DNA from: Glandiceps talaboti
Lineage: Eukaryota > Hemichordata > Enteropneusta > Spengelidae
Reading direction: 5' to 3'
DNA: 64,000 bases
NCBI RefSeq assembly: GCF_964340395.1
Contig: NC_135568.1
Location: forward strand, 7,586,280 to 7,650,279
The first letter of the stretch is position 1. Every line of letters begins with the position of its first letter. Below are positions 51,433 to 62,564 of the stretch, piece after piece. The position numbers were made by a program, and so were the translations under genes. Below the pieces are notes generated by a model. It saw only the letters and a list, made by a program, of their open reading frames with translations. It did not search any database and was not told where the DNA came from.

Positions 51433-52000
51433 CTATCACACAGTTGTAAACAACAAACACATGTACTTTGAATCAGCTTTATATATCACATTCATTTCTA
51501 CAGGTAATAGACTTCAGGATTCTATGTGCAGAAAAAGTTCTGTACATTCATTTTAATTTGCAAGCATTCTCCAACAAAGTCATTGTTGCTAATTGTCACA
51601 TAGCAACCATAAACAATGGACATATAATAAGCACTACATACATTTGTCAGCACTTTTGGTCTACCCATAAAAACCTCTTTTATATTTAGTAATGTATGAA
51701 CTATTTTTATAGGATACAGAAAAGCAGCAATTGTGTTGTGATATGTGTAAATATCTACAATGAACTGTACATGTACATGCTTAATGTTCTGCTAGTATTG
51801 TCTGGCCATACATAATGCAGGCTTTAGCAATTGTTTTTTCTAAGGACAACGAGTCACCAGTTATTTCCCTAGCTACTCTGGTTTAACTAGTCATGAGGGC
51901 TATAACTACTATCTATTGCCTTAACTATGATTAACAAAGGTACACCTCATACATAATGAGATCAGTCACTTCCAAAACTCAATGCTATCACTAGTGTAAA

Positions 52001-52371
52001 CAGATAGGTGGTATGATCCAACATATATACTGCCAGGCAGTACATGAAGATATGAAATAGATTGGTGATATAGCCCTATACTGCTAGGCATTAGACATTA
52101 AATACAGTGTAGATAGATGGTATAGTTCTATACTACCAGGTGGTGAACATGGAATAGATAGGAAATGTAGTCCTATACTACCAGGTAGTAGACATGGAAT
52201 AGATAGATGGTAAAGTTCTATACTACCAGGTAGTAGACATGAAATAGATAGATGGTATAGTTCTATACTACCAGGTGGTAGACATGGAATCGATAGGTGG
52301 TATAGTCCTATACTACCAGGTAGTGGACATGGAATCGATAGGTAATGTAGTCCTTTACTACCAGGCAGTTG
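52001..52371. repeat. 45-base minisatellite, ~7 copies
   Basis: Units contain TATACTACCAGGTAGTAGAC, then ATGGAATAGATAG and a GGTATAGT segment; divergence rises toward the left end. It lies in the probable DNAJC7 3' UTR. Confidence 0.9.
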
Positions 52372-52558
52372 TTAAGTAATAATGTTAGGCACATCATGTG
52401 ACATGTTGGAACACATTTCCTTTAGTGAAATTGTTTCAGTGACATCAAAATTCAATTTATGTAGATCATTGAGTACAAGTAGATACACATACCCAGTGAG
52501 AACTGTATTTCTGCCATCTACCACCTTGCCTTTTCTGTAATTAGTTTAGTACACATTA

Positions 52559-52564
52559 AATAAA
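52559..52564 (+). terminator. Possible poly(A) signal of DNAJC7
   Basis: AATAAA followed within 20 bases by a TTGGTTTGTTGTGT stretch, a good GT-rich downstream element; the 3' UTR would be about 1.1 kb. Confidence 0.5.
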
Positions 52565-54310
52565 TGGAAACCTTGGTTTGTTGTGTATGCTGGCAATGAA
52601 ATTGTGTGACTAATAGTTCTTGGAAAGAAAAACTGAAATTAATGTTTGGATGTTGTATCTGTATGATCTCACTCAGAATAGAGTCATCAGGGCATGTAGA
52701 GATATGATCTTACATTGTATGTGTCAGTTATATATATAGTACACAGTATTGTAAATAAGGGGTTTTAAGTCTCATTGCAGATCTCGCAAGATATGCAAAT
52801 ATACCTAGCAACAACGGTTGTCAAATATTACCGTGGTCAAACTTTCTCAGTGGCCATGTGCGATGATGTTGAGAACAATAGTGTTGCTAAGCATTTGATA
52901 CTTTCAGCTTGACCACCCTCCAGTGGTTGCTATGGATGAAATGGCTCATGGAGGATCTCGTGCAGTCTGTTGTGAGACAAAAAAACGGCTTATTCAGGGA
53001 TGTATGGTTTTATAATTGACTTCATATGATATGACAATGGTGAACATACTGTCAATAAACTAGGATGGATACAAATTATAACTTGTTGTTTGTGGTAAAT
53101 TACATAGATGCTGATAATGTGGATTTAATCACCCAGGTAATCAAGATAGTGTATAACACTGGAAGTTAAAGATGAGATTCAATGTGTTGCCACTTGAGAG
53201 CAAATTCACTATCAGGGTATTCTAGTACTATGTGTCATAAACCGAACATGTCGCAATAACAGTTTTAGTTTGTGTTAGTGCATAGACCCTAGTGCATAGA
53301 GAGTCTACGGTTAGTGTAAGTTTACAGGAGAAATGAAGATGCCTTTGTTTTTTACTCGCATATACAGGCAACTTCAAATGCAAAATAAACAAGTATGGAG
53401 GTGCCACATACAGTAGGGATTTAGAAGTAGACGATTACTATGCTGACTATCATCAGTTGGAAAGTAAATGATTGAAACCATTAAAATCATCAAGTCCATG
53501 TGTAATGTTTTCAGCAGAGGCCTGTTTCTACTTCACTAAAAGAATAGCAAAGCTTTGTCACTATTCAACGTGATTGGGCAAAGGATCCTGTTATGTGTGT
53601 TGTGTCACTGTTATTGTTAGTCTAAGAGTCGAATTGTGGCTATCTTTTCATTAGATACATCATGTCCAATGAGTGAAACACCGAGGCAATTTCATTTCAC
53701 CTACATTCGAAGTCTGCTGTTGTGGTAGCATGACTTAACATGTCACTTGAGATTACCGGGTTTTATGCTATTAAACAGTGTGGTTCATTTAATTAAGGTA
53801 TGTCCCATGGCTCCGGAACTTTCTGCAAAAGATATATGTTGTATATCACGCTACAGTGTATTGTTATCTGAGTAAACAAGTTGGATTTACTGTGATTGTC
53901 TGCCAAACTTATGGGTGAACAGGACCGAGCAACCTTCTTGTGAATTTTTACCAGATTTCCCCACTCGACTACTGAAGTCCCACAACTTTAGCAAATACCT
54001 GCTGACAGCTGACATTAATTGCATTTATCTAATTCTTATTGTCTTTATATATGAAAATACAATTTCACCTTTTCATTGTCAAATATAATAATTGTGATGA
54101 CTTTAATTTTACTACTTCATGTAAATATTATCACCCTCAATTTTGGAAAAAATTTGTCCTGAAGAGTTTTTATTTTCTTTGAATATTTCCAAGATAAAAC
54201 CATCTGTTGGATAACCTAGTGTAGGGTTAATAGCTGTGTGCATAGAATGAAGACGTGTTAGCATGGTTAGCATAGGTTGAAACCATATCATAGAGTGAAT
54301 ATGAGATCTC

Positions 54311-54669
54311 TAGTGGTCATATGGATGAGGGTTTGGCATTTATTTTGGATTTTAAATTTATAAAACAAATCTATCGTGGCTTCATACTTGAAAAATTGAT
54401 GTGAAACAACATATTAAGTCTTTGTAACTCAATAATTGGCAAAAGATTAATAAACTTGTAAAATCTTTGTTATTGTATGTACAATAACAAATTTTTAAAA
54501 CATATTTTGGCTTTTTGCAATGTATTGAGTTACAAACAAGACTTAGGCAGTGTTGTTTCTTATTGAATTTTTAAGGAGGAAGCCATGATAATTTTTTTTT
54601 CTTTCTTTTTTTAAAAATAAATTTGAAATCCAAAATAAATACCAAACCCTTATCCATATGGCCACTTTA
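54311..54669. mobile_element. MITE family 2, copy 2
   Basis: Ends AGTGGTCATATGGATGAGGG and its near-complement ending in CATATGGCCACT; the whole 360-base element is strongly self-complementary and matches 23676-24015. Confidence 0.8.
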
Positions 54670-55091
54670 ACATGGGATATACTTATATGAGCACATCAGA
54701 TCTGCAGTGCTGGATATTGTACACAGTTATATGGGTACAACAGATCCTTAGCAATGTTGAACACTTGTATTGAGCAATTTTGTAAGCCCTTCACTGTGTT
54801 ACATCAGGAAGAATTGCCCCATTCTATGAATTGGAAAAGGTGTATCAGTATTTATTGAAGTGAACAGAAATCCCTAACCCTTACATTTCAGTGTGTGTTG
54901 TGCTGCTACCATCATTTCCATAATGATATTTAATAAGTCTGTTGTGATAAGATTGTAAGCTGGTACAATATTAAAATAAAGAGTCGGCACTTTGCCAGAG
55001 AATTCTGCAAAATGAGATATCTTTCTTTGAGTTATGTGTATATTTGTAGGTCTTAACACAAATGAACTGATGTTGAGTGGTGGTGTGTCCA

Positions 55092-55093
<2 letters not shown>

Positions 55094-55145
<52 letters not shown>
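55094..55145. repeat. (GT)n microsatellite
   Basis: About 26 GT units. Confidence 0.97.
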
Positions 55146-55150
<5 letters not shown>

Positions 55151-57419
55151 GTGCTTCAAAGTAAAATTGGGGAAATGTTTACCTTGGTATTTATGTCTAA
55201 AAGGGAAATTGTTCACTCAAAACACCACTGTGGATTGGGGTTAAAAAAATTGGTGGGGATGTTTCTGGGGAAGTGTAGATGAAATAGTGTTCAATACATG
55301 TACATCATAGACCCACTTAGAGTCATACAAGAAATATATGATTAAAAGCAAACATATAGTGTCAAGACAGCTTCACTCATTGTACAAAAGTCTGTTAGAG
55401 AAATATAGGGTCAAAAGTGATATGTTTCAAGTATGTACAATGACAATTATGACATTCATCAATGTTCAATCGTATAGATGGATCGGAAAAAAACAGCCCA
55501 TTTTCAAATATTGCAAAAGATGTGTACGAAAAGGCATGACACTGGCATTTGACAAAAGATCAATGTATTTAATGACCTTTGGTAATTTGGGCAATACCTT
55601 GAGGATACAAGCTTCAAACTTTATCAAATATAGAACATTGATTATGAAGTCCATGAGTTGTATAAGTGTTGGTGATGTAGCATTTTACCTCAATGAATAT
55701 TTTGCATAATTCAATAAATGATGTTTGAAGATTAGTCAATATTTTGAGAATTAAAGTTTCTAACTTTGATATTTTGTTACATATATTGATGTTTAAACAC
55801 AGGTGGGTTAAATATTGCTAATGACGTTTTTTCGAATATGTGAATAGGTAATTTACATAATTAACGGCCTTTAGTAATTTGGCAATTACCTGAGAATGTA
55901 TGATTGTAAGCTTCAAACTTCATCAAATTTGGTCAAGACTGAACTAATTATTTTACTAATTTTATTTTGAGTTCAATAAAATGACCATGTTTGTGCCTGA
56001 TAAGTTATTGTAGGTACTACTACTAGAGTAAGACAGACAGGAAAGAAACCCAGTAAGACCAACAGAAATTGAAGTTAACACAAGAAGAGGTGATAGAACT
56101 ATTAAAGATGCGAACTATTTAGATTTTCCTACTTAGTATTCAGAGTTTAAAAAGTTGAAGGGTCAACCTTTTCTATCACATGACACCACTAAAGGCGTTG
56201 TCACTCGCCACAGCAGTGTGCGTCACAAACTCTACCTACGCAGTACAGTATACAAACAGCTACATAGTGGTACACTGGTAAGTATACAAATCAATATAAA
56301 GTATGTTTATATATTCTTCAGTAATTTACAATATAATAGTGACGTTTAGTATGTGACTTGTTCCGTGATCTAATACCCCTAATATATTCAAAAGGTATAC
56401 AGTATGGTAGGAATATTTGAAAGAATTTACAAAAAGTACTGTTGCGTGTGCTTCCTGTGGAAAATCAGAATAAAACACCATCTAAGGCTTGTTCACATAA
56501 CATGCGTTAATAGATAAGTGTAATATCTACATAGACTTAGTTAAGTTCAGTACACAAAAGGGAATCCTTGTTTTGATTACTTGCCTAAGTATTCCAAATG
56601 ATGTCTACGCAACTGAAACAACCACCAGGAAATAACAACCGTAATTCTCTGTTGGTTAACATGAGTTCAAGGTCATGATATAAAAACTTATCTTGTGGCG
56701 TATTTACTGAATTGCAACAATGGAAATCCGCCCGTCACTTTCAGTTTGAGCTCAAGCCTCTATGTAATCGTCTGAGGCTATAGCAACCTTAGGTAGGCAG
56801 CAGCAACATAACTTGTAATTGTAATTTGCATATATTTGCATTATGGCCACATATTTATCAACTAAAAATCAATCAAATGATAGCGAAGGATTAATGTATT
56901 GCGAGATTGTACTGAGAAAACGATAATTTGTGGACATTCAAGTTCACCCTACAGTTTTCACTAACTTTCATTTTGAACCATTGTAGAATTCTCCGAATTC
57001 TATGTCTGACTCATTGTGTAGCACAATAGGCTAGCCTTGTATAATATTTCTAAAGATTTCTAGCTCTTTCAAATCGTTTAGTCAACAACCTAAGTGAACC
57101 ATGATATTGCAAGGCAAACACTATATTAATGAATCAACTGCAGTTTAAGTTGAACTTTTTATTCACAATTCGAATGACAAATTAAGAAAGTGAATTGTTT
57201 CTCAAGTTATTACAAGTTTAATGATATTGCAATGAAACAGCTGTACAAATTGCATCTTGAATGATATAAGGACACCTGAAGAAAACCCCGAATATGGTAT
57301 TGTTGAAACTATTAAGATGAAATTGATAATGACAAAGGTTCTTTCACTAAAGTATAAAGTTAACCAAAACTCCACTTAAAAAAATCAACGAATTAAGCGC
57401 CTGTTCTTTATTTTACAGG

Positions 57420-57524
57420 TACATGTACACTTACAGTTTTGTACTTCATCATCCCACCGTTGCTGTCTTGGGGATTGTATATCCAGTATCGCATACTTTT
57501 ATATAGAGCCGCAAAACCGTTTCT
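57420..57524 (+). other. Possible 5' exon of the AMN1-like gene
   Basis: Bounded by T-T-T-A-C-A-G before and GTAAGTAA after. One frame is open and hydrophobic (I-I-P-P-L-L-S-W-G-L) and would join the next exon in phase, but the N terminus of AMN1 relatives starts near the downstream ATG, so a non-coding role is preferred. Confidence 0.35.
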
Positions 57525-58117
57525 TGGTAAGTAATATGCAACTAGATCCTATTATACTGGCTGGATATTATTTATTTAAACAAAATAACAGTTAAAGTCA
57601 TTTTAATTTGTTACCCTGATGAATATCAATTGATTGCTCGAACTAGTTGACGACACTCATAGCATAACATCTTTTTTGGAATGAAAAGTTTGTTATTTAG
57701 CTTGCAGTAACTTTCACTTTTGAAGACTTCGTAGAATTCCTCTTTAACCATGGGTCATTGTGTAATCAGTACAAACACAGAGTTGCAGTACTTAGGACTC
57801 TTCGCCGAATTCACATTCAGTCTAAACGACAATGGTCTATTCATTGGAAAATTCATTGTAGCATATCTAGATTTAGAGTATGTGATGTCATTGTAAGGTA
57901 TAGTTCTTTGTATTAGGTAAACGTGACATGATTGTAGATATACAGACAGTACTTGGCGATTTGAAGTTTGCGATAGAAGTAAACTGCTTTCATACTCAAT
58001 TCTTTTATATGAAGAGTAGCGAGGTAAAATTCAAAGTTTTGCAAGTTTAAACTTACACACAGACAAACACGCTCACACGCACGCACGTGTACAGATGGGC
58101 GTGCGTGCATGCGCACG

Positions 58118-58180
58118 TACATACATACATACATACATACATACATACATACATACATACATACATACATACATACATAC
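58118..58180. repeat. (CATA)n microsatellite
   Basis: About 15 CATA units ending 40 bases before the acceptor of the AMN1-like gene; it extends the open frame upstream as an artefact. Confidence 0.97.
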
Positions 58181-58225
58181 CCTGTGATGACCGAGATATT
58201 TTGTTTGTTTGTTTTTCCAGACAAC

Positions 58226-60160
58226 ATGATACCAACCATTGCGGACCTCTGTCTGAAAGTCATTTCTGAAAATCTAATGAAGCTATATCCATCAATCAGA
58301 GATGAGCTACCAGTACCACTTAAGGAGACTCTTCTGGAAAGGTTGTCATCTCGAGATATGATTACAAATGATAACATACCATACATTGATCAGTGTTTGT
58401 TTGTTCCAGAACTTAAGAACGTAAGCTTATGTTTACATCGAACTGTAGCAGAGGAATTTCTTGAGAAATTAGTAGCAGCGAAGTGTAAATTTAGGCAATT
58501 GCACATTAGTACGTACAATATGTCAATAAGCATAAAATGTAATATTGATGAGGATGATAATGAGGTTTTTAATGGAGATAAATCATATCAACAATTCAGT
58601 GATGATTTACATAGATATCCCGAGTCAACATTTAATGATGATCGCCTCAATCAAGTCCTGGCTGAAATATTTATCAACCAGGACGAGTTAGAGGATATCA
58701 CGATAGATTTACCAGATATTTCAAAGATAGATTTCCTTTCACATATCGTGAGCCCAAAGTTGAAGAAAGTGTTTCTAAGAATAGAGAAAAATGTGTTAAA
58801 TTTCAGAGAAATGTTACACACATTTATCAATAATAACACACAAATATGCGATCTATATTTAAGATATCCCCGTCGATCATATATAGATACGAATGCTTTA
58901 GATGAATACATTTGCTGCATAGCTTCCAGTTTAGGAGGTAGCTGTGAAACATTAGCAGTAATTGGCTATTCGCACTTAAATGATGAGGTCATTAATGCAA
59001 TTGCTGAAAATTGTCTGAATTTGAAGAGTTTAGAACTCGTTCAACTGGATGGATATTTAAAATTCGAACCCCCCGAGATAAACCATGAAGTCAAGTCTAG
59101 TAGTGTGGTTACATTGCTCAACAAATGTAAACACATCGAATACTTGTCTTTGACATGCCAGAAGTTCTCTTTCAATGATGTCCTCAATATACCTCCAAAT
59201 GTCAAAATTTTAAAAATACTTCCACGCATCTATGACACGGAGAACGAATGTTCATCAATCATATTTACTCATCAGGATGGTCAGTACTTAGAGAAACTGG
59301 ATATCCCAATGTCTTTCCTCAATAGCGATTCCTGGAAAATTGTATTTTCCCAGATAGGACCGCGATTGAAAGAACTACGATTCAAATTTCAACAGGATGG
59401 GGAAGCCATTGCAAAAGCAATTGTTGACTATTGTCCCTGTTTAGTTGGATTAGATTTGTGCAATACGTCATATTCTACTTTTGAAATTCTTCGGTTCATC
59501 TTTCAGAATAAGGAACGAGCTCATAAATTTAGTTATTTGAAGTTGGGTGACTTTGAGTGTGATGATGTGGAGGCGGCGAAGTATTTATTATACAGTATCG
59601 TAAAGTCTTGTGAAATGTTAACTCAACTAACGATCAACAGTCAGTACGTGGATGATGCATTCCTGTTGAGCATAGCTAATAATTGCAAGTGTCTTACAAA
59701 CTTGGCTATTGAAGAGAGCAATGAGACGCTGCCAAATGACAATATAATCACTGACGTGGGTGTGTGTGAAATAGCCAGAAAATGCAACCTCGAAGAATTG
59801 TATTTACGTGGTTCACCTTATTGTAAGGTGACCGATAGGTTGATACTACAATTAGCAGAGTCCTGTCGGTATTTGAAAATACTGGATTATGCTGTTTGTG
59901 ATAACATTGACGTGGAGCGATACTTTCACGCCAATAAAGTTCTTAAAAACTCTGTTGTTGGAAGGATAAAAATCACATTGGTGTCAAAAAAAATAGACGA
60001 CGACGAAAATAAGTACCTCGCTTTAATAGATCCATACGATGATTACGATGATTACTATGATTACAATGATTACAATGATTACAATGGTTACGGTAGCGAC
60101 GGTGTATTCCAGGACTGGTACATCTCAGACCGGTACACCTCAGACGGCTATTGGTCTTAG
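58226..60160 (+). CDS. AMN1-like cysteine-containing LRR protein
   Basis: The coding part is one exon of 644 residues. The start chosen is the first ATG after the acceptor AG at 58219-58220; the frame upstream is only CATA microsatellite. The first 55 residues, with I-A-D-L-C-L near the start and L-P-V-P-L-K and D-M-I-T-N-D-N-I later, follow the N terminus of AMN1 (L-L-D-L-C-L, then Q-I-T-D-S-N-I in human). T4 to I13 roughly fits a BC-box for Elongin C. After an acidic insert (about 110-150), CC-type LRRs of the AMN1/FBXL kind run to about residue 590, with N-C-L-N-L-K-S-L-E-L and C-K-C-L-T-N-L-A-I. The tail (602-644) is rich in Asp and Tyr and derives from a GATTACAAT repeat. Human AMN1 has about 258 residues, so this is much larger. 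An adaptor role in ubiquitin ligation is inferred only. Confidence 0.8.
   Translation: MIPTIADLCLKVISENLMKLYPSIRDELPVPLKETLLERLSSRDMITNDNIPYIDQCLFVPELKNVSLCLHRTVAEEFLEKLVAAKCKFRQLHISTYNMSISIKCNIDEDDNEVFNGDKSYQQFSDDLHRYPESTFNDDRLNQVLAEIFINQDELEDITIDLPDISKIDFLSHIVSPKLKKVFLRIEKNVLNFREMLHTFINNNTQICDLYLRYPRRSYIDTNALDEYICCIASSLGGSCETLAVIGYSHLNDEVINAIAENCLNLKSLELVQLDGYLKFEPPEINHEVKSSSVVTLLNKCKHIEYLSLTCQKFSFNDVLNIPPNVKILKILPRIYDTENECSSIIFTHQDGQYLEKLDIPMSFLNSDSWKIVFSQIGPRLKELRFKFQQDGEAIAKAIVDYCPCLVGLDLCNTSYSTFEILRFIFQNKERAHKFSYLKLGDFECDDVEAAKYLLYSIVKSCEMLTQLTINSQYVDDAFLLSIANNCKCLTNLAIEESNETLPNDNIITDVGVCEIARKCNLEELYLRGSPYCKVTDRLILQLAESCRYLKILDYAVCDNIDVERYFHANKVLKNSVVGRIKITLVSKKIDDDENKYLALIDPYDDYDDYYDYNDYNDYNGYGSDGVFQDWYISDRYTSDGYWS
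60037..60092 (+). repeat. GATTAC/AAT coding repeat in AMN1-like tail
   Basis: GATTACGAT, GATTACTAT and GATTACAAT units encode alternating D-Y-D and D-Y-N; an in-frame coding microsatellite. Confidence 0.85.
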
Positions 60161-62564
60161 GGTACCCCGAAGGTGGAAGTCCCAGACGAAGCGGGCACGC
60201 ATGCTTGTTAGAAATTTCACGGAAAAGGGGGTGTTTTTCGTCGGACATCTTGGTCCGTGGAATCGTAAAAAATGTGTACTTTTTCAGACCACCCTCCGAG
60301 AATACGAGTAAGATGCCATTTTTCTACTCTCTCTGGGAAGAAACTTCCCAAAGAAGGCCCGGGGACGAAGGTCCCGTAATCCAGGACCGTACATTGTCAA
60401 TGCAAGTACTAGTATTGTGTGTTCCTTTATCACAAACGGTCAGCACACTTAGCTTGTGGTATTCGGCGAAACGAAACGAAATGGCTCATGGTATTCAGCG
60501 AAACAAAACGAGACGAAACAAGGCAACTGTGAACGAAAAATGTTAGGGCATATAGGTATCAACTATGGCTTTCAATTATGTTTACCTCATTTTTTGTCTT
60601 TAGTAATTTGTAATTATCGCTTAAGAGTCTTTTTTACATATGGTATATCAGCATCTATGGTAAACAATAGTATTCAAACGTTAGGGCAAGTTAGTGTATG
60701 CACTGTGTATCCTTGAAGGTAAAACTTCAAGGTTTTTTGCAGTGATTTTCTCCTAGATTCGCTAAAAAAGGGGGGTGTTTTTCATTGAAATATTCGCGGA
60801 AAGGGGTACATTTGAAATTTCGCTTACAGGCATGGGTACCCACCCACCCATCCAGGGACTGCCACCGCCAGGGAGGGTACATGTTTTGTGTTCTCGGAAG
60901 ACCTTAGGCCAAAATAAGGAAATCTATGGTGGTCTGAAATATTAAAGACGTGTGACATATACCAGAAAACACTATGTAAAAAATGATGTATATAAAACAA
61001 TAGTTTAAATCGACACCTATACTGAAGTATACTTATAATGAAAGTCTATAACGAAACCTTACAATAAAAAAAACATCTATCTGTGCATGATCCAGTGATA
61101 ATGGATTAATTATTATATTAAACTCAGCATATTAAAACTGTCATAGTACATGATAATAGCAGGTAAACTTTAACAGGTTAAAACAAACACACATTTTACT
61201 TGTCCATTCTCATTAGTAGTTGACCTATATGCGTCAGGAACCACACGGTGTATTAATTTCGTTGATGATTCAATGCAAGACAAAAGATAAGTAACTGTTT
61301 TAAAATTCCAGATAATTCCAGATAAAAAAGTACAAAAATGTGTATCAAACATGCAAGAATTGATGAATCAACATACAAACACAACTCTACAAAATGTGAC
61401 GTGTGGCACTTTTAATACTATGTAGGGTTAATAAAACAGGTGTTAAAATATCACATGCATTATCAATAATGAACGTATCTTTTCGCGGTACTCTTCGTTG
61501 TCTCTTCACATATATTCCTCACCTCAGAGTGTCCAAATGTTCGACTGATTTCACATAACTTGAACTTGATTTCATGAACACCTTCAAGATACATGAATTA
61601 TTCAATAAAGTTAAAGTAAGTCTTTTATGACCACTGTAATGGAAGTGGTTTATTTCTCAAACGTGCACGTACACATGGGAATTCCAGTTTCTCCAAGCAA
61701 GTGACATAGCATACTCCTGCATACACGTAATATTTGATTTTTTCAGAGTGTGTATTCCTGTAAGTAAGTACTTAAAATTTTAGTAGGGGTAATAAAGGTT
61801 CAAGTGTACCCACATTGAATTTCACAATCAGATTGCCTAATGTATTTACTTATATATATGGGCGTTTGTGTGTGTAGATCACGTGGCTCTGTATCCATCA
61901 CGTTTGACTTACAGCCTGTAAATATTCGTGTATATTGTTAAGGTTGAACAACTCATGAATCTATTGTTACTACATAAGTATATGCTGTATTTAATAAATA
62001 TCAATTTTAAAGTAGATTATCAAAGAATCATTATGATAATGGTAAGGTATAGGTATTATATACATAACTTATTAATGTAAATTTTAGAGAATAATGTTGT
62101 ATATTTTTATATATTCAGTGTAGTAATACAGGTATATATAGTTTTACGTCATGATTTATTGCTTGTGAATATTCAAATACCAGTACTTATCGTTGCTTTA
62201 TAGTTATGTAAGAGAGTTGTTTATTTTTTTGTAATTGTTTACAATCAATTCACTAATTGACGTTATTTATTCACGGTTTTTATCAACAACGTTATGGAAA
62301 CCTTACAGAAACTCATATATATCAAATTGGAATTTAAACAGAAACTCATGTCAATAAATCAATTAATCAAATTCGTAAAGCGCTGATTTCCAGAGCAACG
62401 TTCTGTTTGGAAACGCTAAGTAGCTAAAGAACACCATAGACTTTGGTGAAAAAATAATGTCATATTGGAAACTAAACAGAAACTTGTAATATGTCAAATT
62501 ATCGATTTTAAGTTTCCATGCTACAGAATATGTTATCATAAATGTTTTGTTTTGTTTTGATTGA
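60161..62564. other. Interval between AMN1-like gene and LINE
   Basis: No gene seen. Two related AAAGGGGGTGTTTTTC phrases occur near 60,222 and 60,764. A SINE-like block (62352-62460) matches one in DNAJC7 intron 3. Otherwise AT-rich. Confidence 0.6.
62352..62460. mobile_element. SINE-like repeat, second copy
   Basis: Shares AATCAATTAATCAAATT, TTTCCAGAGCAACGTTCT and a terminal ACTTTGGTGAA with 43293-43400. Confidence 0.4.

Larger units (their letters stand above)
51433..58220. other. Interval between DNAJC7 and the AMN1-like gene
   Basis: Holds the DNAJC7 3' UTR, a 45-base minisatellite (52001-52371), a dispersed repeat (53,120-53,275), MITE family 2 copy 2 (54311-54669), a GT run (55094-55145), a two-copy repeat (about 55,575-55,640 and 55,870-55,945) and a CATA run (58118-58180). 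Two possible small exons are noted separately. Confidence 0.6.

Noticed and set aside
55338-55709. 123-codon open frame before an AATAAA
   Set aside because: Part of it (GGTAATTTGG, CAAGCTTCAAACTT) recurs at 55,870-55,945, so it is repeat-derived.
57420-57524. Coding transmembrane exon joined to the AMN1-like protein
   Set aside because: The frame joins in phase but no upstream in-phase exon or ATG was found, and AMN1 proteins start at the downstream methionine.
58109-58225. N-terminal extension of the AMN1-like protein with tyrosine/histidine/threonine repeats
   Set aside because: It is the CATA microsatellite and lies before the splice acceptor at 58219-58220.
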